A stretch of 26,264 nucleotides of DNA from Chara braunii (lineage: Eukaryota > Streptophyta > Charophyceae > Charales > Characeae): NCBI GenBank assembly GCA_003427395.1, contig BFEA01000948.1:309308-335571 (forward strand), read 5' to 3'. Below, piece after piece: positions 9,778 through 18,420 of the stretch (position 1 is its first letter; every line of letters starts with the position of its first letter). The notes under the pieces are model-generated. The model had not been told where the DNA came from and did no database searches. It worked only from the letters and a program-made list of their open reading frames with translations. The translations under genes and the position numbers were made by a program.

Positions 9778-10038
9778 AATATTGGTGTTGAGGTGGACGA
9801 AAACGTCCGAGGTCGGGAAATTAAACCACCAGTACTTGGCCCAGCTATTGAAGCTGAGCCTGAATATGCCCTGCGCGCCGGTTTTTGCCAAGCCTGCAGG
9901 GGGCGGGAACCAACATGGGACATTTGATGCTTGGCACAGGTACTGCCCTTATTCTGGACCTGCTGCCAGCACCTGGAATGTAAAGAGGCGATAGTTTTCT
10001 TATTTCCACTCGTGTACATGAAAATGGCCTGGGCAGAA

Positions 10039-10686
10039 GTGCAGCTAGATCCGTCTGGAAACATCTCGTTGAATGCGGGAGAGGCGGGGAGCAGAAGCAC
10101 AAACAGCCGGGAATCTTCAAAAGGAAAAAAAGAAAAAAGGGGAAAAGAGGTACCAAGCCCTGGACGTGATTGCCCTCAGATACATCCACTGCTGCAGTGA
10201 AGTGCAGCCAGATACATTCTGGAAAGTGCTACGTCACAGTGAAGCCCTGGAATTGAAACGGTTGCCACACATTGAATGCTCCCCGTCTCTCACGGGGAGC
10301 AGAAGCACAAACAGTCAAGATACTTGCTTCTGAAAAAAAAACGAAAAAAAAAAACAAAGGAGAAAAGAGATACCAAGCTCTGAACGTGATTGCCCTCAGA
10401 TACATCCTCTGCTGTACCAAAGTGCAGCCAGATACATTCTGGAAATTGGTACATCACAGTGAAGCCCTGGGATTGGAAATTTGGAATGGTCGGCAAGCAT
10501 CGAATGCTCCCCGTCTCTCACGGGGAGCAGAAGCACAAACAGCCGAGATACTGCTTCCAAAAAAAAACAAAAAAAAAAACAAAGGGGAAAAGAGATACCA
10601 AGCTCTGAACGTGATTGCCCTCAGATACATCCTCTGCTGTACCAAAGTGCAGCCAGAGACATTCAGGAAATTGCTACTGCATGGGT
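10039..10686. repeat. Tandem array of a ~220-bp hairpin-bearing repeat
   Basis: Units begin GTGCAGC(C/T)AGAT at 10039, 10202, 10422 and 10647. The first (163 bp) and last (about 40 bp) are partial; the middle two are 220 and 225 bp. Each full unit has, in order, a CAGTGAAGCCCTGG segment, a perfect hairpin GCTCCCCGT-CTCTC-ACGGGGAGC, AGAAGCACAAACAG, an A-rich tract, GAAAAGAGATACCAAGCTCTG and GATTGCCCTCAGATACATCC. An isolated copy lies at 11826-12060. The A-rich tract after a structured head could suggest a SINE-like origin, but I see no convincing Pol III boxes. Confidence 0.9.
10278..10300. other. Perfect 9-bp hairpin in tandem repeat
   Basis: GCTCCCCGT and ACGGGGAGC flank a CTCTC loop. The identical 23-nt sequence recurs at 10506-10528 and 11873-11895. 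Confidence 0.9.
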
Positions 10687-11234
10687 CCTAGGGACCATCT
10701 CACGCAAATGAGTACATGTCATGCATCATCTTCACACGCAGTGATCAATAGTATCAACCATAGACAAAGATAGAGAAGAAGAGGACCGAGTTTCACAACT
10801 TATATTATCAGAAATATGAATACAAAGTGTTTCAAAGTTTTCCTGAGTTCAACGCTCATCAGCCCAACACCAATCTCTTATCAACTCATCAATATGGCTT
10901 CCAATGTATCAGCGCTACATCTGCAGACAATCTCCAAGTCGTCAATGTGGTCACTACTTCTTCAGCGCCACCTCTGCAGGTCACATCTAACCCAGGTAAG
11001 TATCTTCCATAGCCGAACCTTGAATGAACACTTTCAGCCTCAGTCCCTTCCTCCTACGATGCATACACACTCTTCACTCATGAGGATCTACTCTGGATAC
11101 TACTCATAGCTACATACTAACCCACTACTACTAATGCTAACTTGCTGGGCAGCTATGGCTGCATCATTTCCAGCATACAGGCTTCTCCCTTCACTCAGCG
11201 CATCTTCTCCTTCCAGCGCTGCTCCTACTAGTGC
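10687..11234. other. No gene recognised; one strong 5' splice-site consensus
   Basis: Pyrimidine-rich unique-looking sequence. CAGGTAAGT occurs at 10993-11001 on the plus strand. A 97-codon plus-strand frame (10816-11109) crosses it without any recognisable domain. Confidence 0.35.
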
Positions 11235-11272
11235 CTGTCTCTTATACACATCTAGATGTGTATAAGAGACAG
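11235..11272. other. Nextera mate-pair junction adapter (assembly artefact)
   Basis: Two inverted 19-bp Tn5 mosaic ends abut here. The second half is AGATGTGTATAAGAGACAG (11254-11272) and the first half is its exact reverse complement (11235-11253). This is the circularisation junction adapter of Illumina Nextera mate-pair libraries, not native DNA. The sequences left and right of it may come from opposite ends of a multi-kilobase fragment and need not be neighbours in the genome. Confidence 0.97.
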
Positions 11273-11825
11273 GAATGAGGCTGGCTGCCTCTTTTATACT
11301 CCTTGCTGGGTCTGCATTGGCTCAAACCAGCCTTCCTTTTGTCCCAGACCCTGCATTGCATGTGTCCCAGTAGAGTCCCAATGAAGTTCAACTGCTGCTG
11401 AGGCCTCCCGGCCTGAATTTGGACTTGAAGGTCTGGATCTGGACTGACCCCTAGACTTAGACCAGAACTGGGACTGTGCCTATTGACTTTATTTTCGGAC
11501 AGGCACAACTCTCAACGAACAGACACATTTACTGCTTGAACAGACACTTTACTTTGCACGAACAGGTACACTGCCTGCACGTACAGACACACTCTTACCC
11601 AAACAGACATGACATACACATCTCCTGGTGAACAGGTAAGTCTTTTGACAATGCCCTTTGCCTTAGCTTTAGATATGCCTGCTGACAGAGAACTTGACCT
11701 TTGACCTGCTTTCACGTTTCTGAGCTCTGGCGAGATACCTTTTCACAATGCTTAACTTTTTCAAGGCCCGTGCTGCTTTATTTTTACAAGGCCTGAGGCC
11801 TATATCGGGTAAAGGCCCTTTTACT
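11273..11825. repeat. Diverged GAACAGACAC-type repeats; otherwise no gene recognised
   Basis: Between about 11513 and 11640 the motif (C/G)(A/T)ACAGACAC / GAACAGGTA recurs roughly every 25-30 bp (for example near 11518, 11538, 11563, 11583, 11602 and 11631). The last instance is the splice-donor-like ACAGGTAAGT (11633-11641). The rest is unremarkable. If the adjoining adapter marks a false join, this block is not necessarily next to 11234. Confidence 0.5.
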
Positions 11826-12060
11826 ACGTGACAGTGAAGCCCTGGGATTGGAACGGTCGGCAAGCATCGAATGCTCCCCGTCTCTCACGGGGAGCAGAAG
11901 CACAAACAGCCGAGATACTGCTTCCAAAAAAAAAAAAAAAAAAAAAAAGGGGAAAAGAGATACCAAGCTCTGAACGTGATTGCCCTCAGATTCATCCACT
12001 GTGCCCACAAGTGCAGCCAGATACATTCTAAAAAGTGCTAACGTTACAGGGAAGCCCTGA
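11826..12060. repeat. Isolated copy of the hairpin-bearing repeat
   Basis: The order matches the 10.0-10.7 kb units: CAGTGAAGCCCTGGGATTGG, the identical 23-nt hairpin (11873-11895), AGAAGCACAAACAGCCGAG, a pure A run of about 20, GAAAAGAGATACCAAGCTCTG, then GTGCAGCCAGATACATTCT at 12011. It ends in a diverged start of a further unit. Confidence 0.9.
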
Positions 12061-12525
12061 AATCCGAAGGGCTGGCGGGCACTCATGAAAAAACAGTTTT
12101 CTTCCAAAAAAAAAAGAAACAACGATCTGTTTTTTTTTTCTTCTCATGTTGCAGTTCCTTTTCTTTTCTGTTTCCCCCTCGTCGCCTTCAGCCTCCGCTC
12201 GTTTCCACATAGCACAGCACCAGGACATCTTACAGTCAATCTGCCCCGTTTCTGTGGGCCCATGCATGTCCTCCATTGCACTGCCGGGCCTTCCCCGAAC
12301 CCCGAAAACTGCGGCGTGTTAACGTGGAAGGCCCGCGGCCCATGTATGGGCCAAGTACTGGTGGTTTACAGAGATATTGTCGTTTAGAACTTAGAGTTGA
12401 CGGTGAGACTTAGCATGCAAGCAATCAAGATAGTCAAAGACAATCAGGAAAGTCAAAGCCAAGTGTCTCACCGAGTACACAAAGGTACAGATTACAATAC
12501 TATTACGATTACACACACCGGTGGG
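12061..12525. other. No gene recognised
   Basis: A-rich and T-rich tracts near 12097-12150, then mixed sequence. No coding or RNA feature can be supported before the hammerhead-like motif. Confidence 0.35.
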
Positions 12526-12531
12526 TTGGCA

Positions 12532-12575
12532 CCCCGACCAGTTTCGGCCGTCACCACACGGCCTTCCTCAGGGGA
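12532..12575 (-). ncRNA. Hammerhead-ribozyme-like motif (Penelope-like-element type)
   Basis: On the minus strand the conserved pieces occur in order: CUGAGGA (CUGANGA core, 12571-12565), one A, a 6-bp stem GGCCGU/ACGGCC around GUGGUG, GAAA (12545-12542 region), CUGG, and a cleavage-site triplet GUC (12538-12536). UCCC before the core pairs with GGGG after GUC to form a 4-bp stem I. ACUGGU can pair with itself between two monomers to form stem III, as in the short-stem-III hammerheads known from Penelope-like retroelements. The extra unpaired A between the core and stem II departs from consensus, so activity is uncertain. I found no reverse transcriptase or GIY-YIG sequence nearby, so this would be a terminal-repeat remnant. 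Confidence 0.5.
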
Positions 12576-12759
12576 AATCCGCCACACTCCGTCCCTTCAC
12601 CATTCACCTTCGCACCTCATTTCCCACCTCCGCTGTTCAACCACGCTACCATTTCCGGAGTGCTAGGGCACCCAAAACAACATCAGATGATCAGACCCAA
12701 AAAGAACATCAACAGCGCAATCACTACTAACATAGGGACTGACTGGTACAAAAACGTAA

Positions 12760-12798
12760 GGTCTAATTTTGTCTAGGGTCAGGACCGAAAATTAGACC
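12760..12798. other. Perfect 11-bp inverted repeat with 17-nt loop
   Basis: GGTCTAATTTT (12760-12770) is the exact reverse complement of AAAATTAGACC (12788-12798). The loop itself contains GGTC-AG-GACC, so a longer nested fold is possible. It is not followed by a T run, and no gene ends here. Confidence 0.85.
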
Positions 12799-12799
12799 G

Positions 12800-13740
12800 G
12801 CTCCGGAAAAGCATATAACGACAAAGTGAGAAATGACAAAAGAAAACAAACCAAGCCGAACAGGGACCAGGCCGGGAGCACAGGCTGGTTAGAGAACATC
12901 CACGGGACTGCTGGACTCCTGTGAACAGTACCCTCTTCACTTGCGGGCATCATCAAAATGGTCTGGTCTTCTAAGCTTCAGGTTACCATTCGAAACCTCA
13001 GCAAAGCAACCAGAATAATACCCTCAGTATGCCGCCTAAGCCCTGTCCCTACAACTTCACGTAGATTACACGGGTTTGAAAAAAAAAAAAAAACTTTTAC
13101 AAGGGTTAAAAAGAAAAAAGAAAAAAGAAAAAACAGCGAGTCCAAGTAAGACGTTTGACAGAAGAGGCAAACGGTAGTTGGACAATGACGACAGGCATTC
13201 ATCCATTCCCTTTTTTCCAAATAAGCATTCTTGTTCTGTCACCTTAGCACCTATCTATCATCAGGTAGTCTGTCTGGCTGACAGAGTTTGGAGGTGCCAC
13301 TGGTTTGAAGTGGCTGCAAGAGTCCGACATAATGGTGGTTTGGAGAGGAATTGAAATCATTCAAGCTCGTAGGTACAGCCACTCCCTCCCAATTTCAATT
13401 GAAAAGGAGACTCTTTCATTACTGAAGGAAGCATTATTGTTCTGCAGTTTTTACCCCTCTACCAGCTTATAGTTTTGTCCAGCTGAGAAAATTGGAGGCA
13501 TTCGGGTTTTTCAGTGCCTGCGACAGTCAGACACACGAGGCATACAGAGAAAAGTGTGCAAGGAATATGAACGAGAGCCATAGACAGAAAACCAAATTGC
13601 AAATCAGTGAAATCACGAAGTAGTCCAGATAGTCATGTACCAAGCAGAGGGCAAAATGCACCAGGATACCATCCAAATATGAGCAATACAGTGAACCCAA
13701 ATGTCAATGCCAAAGCTCTGGCACATCAACATAGTATCCA
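12800..13740. other. No gene recognised
   Basis: Contains A-rich tracts at about 13079-13135 and otherwise unique-looking sequence. The longest open frames are about 80 codons, without motifs. Nothing can be supported. Confidence 0.35.
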
Positions 13741-13849
13741 ATGTTGCTCCTACTGAGTAGCGCCCAGCCTACACTACTCAGCCTATCTAGCCTATCTACA
13801 TTCATGCAACAGGATCACAACGAAGTTGAATACCAATGTACGGGACGTC

Positions 13850-14610
13850 ATCACAGATGCAGACCGCCAGCATACACCAGGTATGCCTCTCCTCTCCTCA
13901 TCACCCCGTCTCCCCTCTGCATGCGCCTCCTACCCGAAGAACACCATCACCATTACCGCGCCTGCGCCTCAGCAGCCCGGCTACGGCCACTGTGCGCCCG
14001 CTGCCACCACAGCAACGCCCCTCTCACCACAGCGCCCATGCGCGCGTCTGGCCCGCAGCATAGCGCAGCAACTCATGCGCTAGTGCAGCAGCGTGGCCGC
14101 ATTGCCCTGCCAGGCAAGGATCCCCTCACCCTGGGCACTCACTTTCCTACATGGGAAAAGTGTGCCCCGCCGTTGGCTGCTCTGGGCCAGGCATGTGAGG
14201 GCCCAGTAGCTTCAGGTTGGCCCCAATCGTCTGCGCCCAGGCCCAGTTTCAGATACTGGCCTGGGCCTTGTGCAGTTAGGCACGTCCAGGTAGCCCTCCA
14301 AGTGTTAGCCGCATTCTCATTGGCTCGCGGCAGATGTGTGATGACAATGCTGCATTTCCATTGGTCTGCGGCCTCTGAGTGATGTCTCGCCCTCTCACTG
14401 CGTGTGCCCAGGGGCTCAACCGAATGAGCCCTGGACTCAACTGTCCTACACAGCTGCTGCTTCTGGAATGAGCCAGGGAAGGTTCACGCTGTTCTGTAAC
14501 CAACTGGTGTGCTACATCTGTCTGATTCCCCACGTACGAAAAATGTTGAAAATAGGCCTCTCGTGGTTGTACAGGCCCGCCTTCACTTAGGGCGGGCACG
14601 AGGCTGGCTG
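13850..14610. repeat. Dispersed repeat, copy 1 (partner at 25.0-25.7 kb)
   Basis: Several collinear blocks match 25.0-25.7 kb: CGAAGAACACCA (near 13934 / 25117), CTTTCCTA.ATGG.AAA (near 14143 / 25327), CGCCCAGGCCC / CACCCAGGCCC (near 14233 / 25418) and CAGGCCCGCCTTCACTT (near 14572 / 25623). The blocks are in the same order with similar spacing, separated by diverged sequence. An open frame of 213 codons (13741-14382) is His/Pro/Ala-rich and not recognisable; I treat it as part of the repeat. Confidence 0.6.
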
Positions 14611-14876
14611 GGGGCCGCAGCCCAGAACACTTGCATGCCCGAGAAGGGCTCCGCGAGGGCTCAATCCTAGCAATCGAGTGTGTGAAAGAAACACAAGAAA
14701 CAACAGAAGAAGACAAAACTAAGATCAGAACGGAACGCAGCTAGTCAATCTTTCCAATTGCAGAGGAGATTCTCTTCCTCCTCAATGCAGCATAGTAATT
14801 TTCTGGCGGACAATAAACCCATGGTGATGCTCCTAGCAACTGAATGGAGCTGTCGCCATGACTCTGCACTGCATAT

Positions 14877-14995
14877 NNNNNNNNNNNNNNNNNNNNNNNN
14901 NNNNNNNNNNNNNNNNNNNNNNNNNNNNNNNNNNNNNNNNNNNNNNNNNNNNNNNNNNNNNNNNNNNNNNNNNNNNNNNNNNNNNNNNNNNNNNN
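14877..14995. other. Assembly gap (119 N)
   Basis: Run of N. The true size of the missing sequence cannot be known from the window. Reading frames drawn across it are meaningless. Confidence 1.
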
Positions 14996-15106
14996 CAGAC
15001 ACAACACCGATCCGCACATGGGCTGACAGTTGCATTCGATAGAGCAATAATGACCAGGGTTCGAGTTCAGGGTCATGCTCATCGAATACAAATTAACTGA
15101 GCACCT

Positions 15107-15234
15107 GGTTCACTAATTCAAGTCGCACAAGTCGTGAATCGATGGAGCACAGGTGAAAGGGAACGATATCTCTTTCTTGTCCATTTGATACGGTTCACTA
15201 ATCCAAGTCAGACAAGACGTGAATCAGTCGAGCA
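15107..15234. repeat. Diverged direct repeat, 85-bp offset
   Basis: GGTTCACTAATTCAAGTC..ACAAG.CGTGAATC (from 15107) recurs as GGTTCACTAATCCAAGTC..ACAAGACGTGAATC (from 15192). Each is followed by GAGCAC. Confidence 0.8.
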
Positions 15235-15334
15235 CCTTCCAAGTGCTGTTAAGGACAAAACTTGTTCGTCATTTGCAGGGTGCAGCAGCTTGGGTAAAAG
15301 AGAAACACATGTAACTGTTATCCATCCAGTTATC

Positions 15335-15664
15335 TCAAAACTGCGGGTTCTGTTCTACTGTCGTCTCTAGTACTTGAGCTTTCCCATCTCTTGTGGCTAT
15401 AGCATCTGCTGTTGCCTCACAATTGTCACATGTTTCCACATCTGCAAACGTGGGAGTATCATGCACAGAAGAAGCAGCATGCTGCTGCGGTGTTAGTAAG
15501 CCGGCCAATTGGGAACTGGGATCATAGCTTCGTCCAGCCCCAGTTCGAGCCCTGGACATAAGAACAGCCTCAGGCTTCATCAGGTCAGCAGAACTTGCGT
15601 TCTCCTGCCTTCTCCTTGATTTCCACCCCAATTGAAATCCTTTCCGCAAGGTGAGGATCACCAT
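15335..15664 (-). CDS. Hypothetical 3' exon, unidentified
   Basis: A 109-codon minus-strand frame ends with ...TFADVETCDNCEATADAIA and ...VLETTVEQNPQF before TGA. Its composition is balanced and not driven by simple repeats, which is unusual in this window. A competing frame at the upstream end, following an acceptor-like GGGGTTGCAG, reads KISGVVNGDPHLAERISIGV and then hits a stop, so the correct start is unclear. I recognise no family. Confidence 0.25.
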   Translation of the reverse strand: MVILTLRKGFQLGWKSRRRQENASSADLMKPEAVLMSRARTGAGRSYDPSSQLAGLLTPQQHAASSVHDTPTFADVETCDNCEATADAIATRDGKAQVLETTVEQNPQF

Positions 15665-16687
15665 TCACAACGCCGCTGATTTTCTGCAACCCCTGCCTCC
15701 AGCAATGTGTTGTTCTCATTACCCTTCCCATTCTGATGCAATCAGACTCGTCTCATTCACACTTTTCATGTATGTAAACAGCAGCACAGCAAACTGGCGA
15801 CATGCGCCCACACAGTACTCAGAGATATGGCTTCCAGGTAAGAGTTCACTTCCACTTGCTATGGCGACTCAGCGCCCAACAACCCACTGTTCACACACAC
15901 TGGATCACCCTGGATATCCCACACGCCTCACTCTGCACTCTCACACAACACACACACACACACTGACTATAGCTATGGCAGCGATGGCTGCCTCTACACT
16001 ATCTCTATGCTACGCTCCTCTGGCCCACTTCGACTTCGGGCATACTGCAGACCTCCTCGCACAAGACGCTGAGGCAGCACTTCCGCATGGCTTCCGCAGG
16101 AATGAATGAATGGCTGTGCGCGGCCTCTTGATTTATACTTCCGTGACTCGTTGGTCTGCCCTGTTTCCCTGGCCCACGGTGTGCACAGTCCCAGACGGTA
16201 CTTGCTTGACTTGGACCAGACTGACTGGACTGGGACTGCTGACTCTGCGTGGTGGACCTCCACCACTTGCCCACTTGCCTGGACCTACAGTGGGCTGACT
16301 TCCGAAAGGCCACTTCTAGAAACCTCTACTTGGCCTTTCGGGACTGTAGCAGCTACGACTCTGCCCTTTCAGGTAAGTAGCAGCTACGACCTTGACCCTT
16401 CGGAAAGTCTACAGCTGAGACCTCTGGACTGTCTAGACTCCTACCCAACAGGTCTACAGTTCAAATCCCCTATACCCTATAACCTACGATGTCCTACCTA
16501 CCACTGGCGATCCTACAGGTCGCAGGTTCAACTCTACGGGTTGACACAGGTACTGTACACAGGTAAGGTGGGGAACTAGGGATCGAGCCCTGGGATCTGC
16601 ATCAGCTACTGCGAACTGGTGAATACCGTTTCACTGACTTCCAGTGATGGTAGGCCACCCTACTGTCATGGCCATGCATGGTGTTAC
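15665..16687. other. No gene recognised; C/T-rich with CAGGTAAGT site
   Basis: Pyrimidine-rich plus strand with short CA repeats near 15945-15962. Frames of up to 157 codons have no recognisable domain. A strong donor consensus CAGGTAAGT lies at 16370-16378. Fragments such as GGTTCAACTC look like tRNA T-arms but lack pairing stems. Confidence 0.35.
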
Positions 16688-16803
16688 AATCCTGCTCAAC
16701 TCCTAATGCAAGACTAAACTTTGTGACAATGCCATACATTGCTATAATCCTGCTCAACTCCTAATGCAAGACTCAACTTTGAAACAATGTCACGCATCAC
16801 ACC
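16688..16803. repeat. 58-bp tandem duplication
   Basis: AATCCTGCTCAACTCCTAAT begins at 16688 and at 16746. Both copies run through GCAAGACT.AACTTTG..ACAATG. There are several substitutions between copies. Confidence 0.9.
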
Positions 16804-17059
16804 TCAACCGGACTAGACCTGTTGTGGCTCCGGCTGCAATCAAAATCAAAACTGATGCATTTGCCGATGTGGATTCAAAGCTGTTTGGAACACTTTCCCT
16901 TGGTGCCAATTGCCTAAACCCAGACCTGAATCACAACCCAACCTGGATCCAGCTGCAAACAAAGCCAGAGTCCCACCCGAAGACCCAGACATGAGACCCC
17001 ACATCATTGACCCAGACCCAGACACCAACTCCACCCTAAGACCCCGAGACAGACCCCAT

Positions 17060-17061
<2 letters not shown>

Positions 17062-17101
<40 letters not shown>
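17062..17101. repeat. (CT)n microsatellite
   Basis: Pure CT run of about 40 bp, immediately beside the end of the first RING-repeat copy. Confidence 0.95.
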
Positions 17102-17105
<4 letters not shown>

Positions 17106-17137
17106 TGTATATGGATATAAATATCCATCATATCCAT

Positions 17138-17757
17138 GAAAAAAAAGAGCGCACTTTGCAAAACAAACGGTAAAAGTAAGAAGACAACAGTAACATGAAG
17201 GGCACACTAGAACTATTCATTTTTCTCACTCTTCTTTTAACTCCTTCACTGTGGCTCTCACGTACAAGGCTCGCCACGTTGATGAAGCTCAGTGTGAGCT
17301 GCCCGCACTGAGCTTCCCGCATCCCAGTGTGCCCTAACGGCCCACTTATACGCTGTGAGAAAGAGGCAGAGGGATAAACACAGAGAAGTTAGATGGGGAG
17401 AAGACGAACAAAGAACGACAAATAGAAAGTAAGGCAAAGTACAGTGCGTGGAACGAAGATGAAGGCAAAGGAGAGGATAAGAAAAGGGTCAAGAATGAGT
17501 CTGGCAAAGTACAGTGCGTGGAACGATGATGAAGGCAAAGGAGAGGATAAGAAAAGGGTCAAGAATGAGTCTGTCCTTGACGACAGAGAGGACGTACATT
17601 GTAACAATTAGGGGGATGGACACATCGAAGACCAGGCTGAGCATTCTCAGTACAAAATTGCCATGACGGCTGGCATTGACCATGCCCACCATACACCCCC
17701 TACAAATGGCATGCCGATTGCAGGCCAAAATCAAGGAAGAACATTCACCACAAAAGA
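17138..17757 (-). pseudogene. RING-repeat copy A, 5'-truncated and decayed
   Basis: On the minus strand this copy begins with FCGECSSLILACNRHAICRGC (17693-17755), a C-x2-C-x6-C-x2-H-x2-C-x2-C arrangement that fits the first six zinc ligands of a RING-type finger. One frame-shift later it reads RPLCRQGQTHS and a stop (about 17559-17594), where RPLCR matches the usual closing CP.C with the first Cys changed to Arg. A long 3' tail follows, containing a 70-bp tandem duplication and ending near GCGCACTTTGCAAAACAAA. It is cut off at its 5' end exactly where copy B's 3' tail begins. RING fingers usually act as ubiquitin-ligase modules; this copy is not functional. Confidence 0.55.
17433..17572. repeat. 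70-bp tandem duplication inside copy A
   Basis: GGCAAAGTACAGTGCGTGG starts at 17433 and 17503. The copies differ at one base (GAACGAAGAT / GAACGATGAT). Copies B and C lack it, so it arose after the copies separated. Confidence 0.97.
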
Positions 17758-17759
17758 TT

Positions 17760-18298
17760 ATGCATATATATTGTCACATAACTATGAACTAAAATAGCGC
17801 ATTTTTGGCGAAACAAATGGTAAAGATAAAAAGCAACACAAAGTTGAGGGGCACAAAAACTACTAATTTTTCTCATTCTTCTTTTAACTCCCCCTTCACC
17901 GTGCCTCTCATGTACTAGGCTTGCCACGTTGATGAAGTTGAGCGCAAGCTGCCCGCATCCCCATGTGCCATAATGGCCCACTTGTACGCTGTGAGAAAGA
18001 GGCAGAGTAAAGGGGGAGGTGATAAACACAGGGAAGAGAGATGAAGAGAAGAGAAAAACGAAAAAGGGAAAGTAAGGATAAGAAAAGGCTCAAGAATGAG
18101 TCTGTCCTTGACGACAGAGAGCACACACATTCTAAGGATGAGGTGGATGGGCACATGGAAGACCTAGCTGAGCATTCTCAGCACAACAATTGCCACGACG
18201 GCTGGCATTGAGCATGCCCAACATACACTGCCGACAAATGGCATGTCCATTGCAGGCCAAAATGAAGAAAGAACGCTCAACCATAAACAACAATGCAT
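17760..18298 (-). pseudogene. RING-repeat copy B, second RING-like finger and 3' tail
   Basis: This continues the protease-RING pseudogene at 18299-19039 after frame shifts. The finger core LACNGHAICRQC lies at 18225-18254. Its first zinc pair, CxxC in copy A, has decayed to MVER here. In frame with the core come AENAQLGLPCAHPPHP, a TAG, then NVCALCRQGQTHS and TGA (18090-18125), which supplies the closing C-x2-C lost in copy A. The two copies therefore confirm each other's finger. The 3' tail resembles copy A: the CATGTGCC/GGGATGCGGG.AGC segment, ATCAACGTGGC.AGCCT, then ...GCGC..TTTTG near 17790. Confidence 0.55.
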
Positions 18299-18420
18299 TC
18301 AGTATAGCTCCCATGACCGCCAAATGGACATATAGTGTCCGGATGCGGACGGTGCCTGCAGTCCGGAACGGGCGGACAGCCCTCTACACAAAGATGCAGA
18401 AACCATGTCATTGTAGTGAC
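18277..18420 (-). pseudogene. Inter-finger segment in a shifted frame
   Basis: In a neighbouring minus-strand frame the sequence reads CVEGCPPVPDCRHRPHP then DTICPFGGHGSYTECIVVYG and a stop. The fragment CAEGCPSFADC in copy D (25.9 kb) matches its start, showing that this frame was the coding one in the ancestor: C-x3-C-P-x4-C is conserved between two independent copies. It could close the first RING-like finger. It links the first finger (frame of 18299-19039) to the second (18225-18254), so at least two frame shifts separate the modules. Confidence 0.45.

Noticed and set aside
11242-11508. 88-codon minus-strand frame ending SCLLYTSRCV
   Set aside because: Its C-terminal end is a translation of the Nextera junction adapter.
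10039-12060. SINE identity for the hairpin repeat
   Set aside because: It has an A-rich tract but no recognisable A/B boxes, no defined 5' end, and is partly tandem; left as an unclassified repeat.
15055-15072. GGTTCGAGTTC resembling a Pol III B box
   Set aside because: No A box about 30-60 bp upstream, and the upstream sequence is partly an N gap, so no tRNA or SINE head can be supported.
14741-15100. Open frames running across 14877-14995
   Set aside because: They cross the N gap; the inferred residues are unknown and the frame cannot be trusted.
16440-16600. tRNA T-arm-like words (AGTTCAAATCCC, GGTTCAACTC, GGATCGAGCCC)
   Set aside because: The 5-bp T stems do not pair, and no A box, anticodon arm or acceptor stem is found at the right distances.
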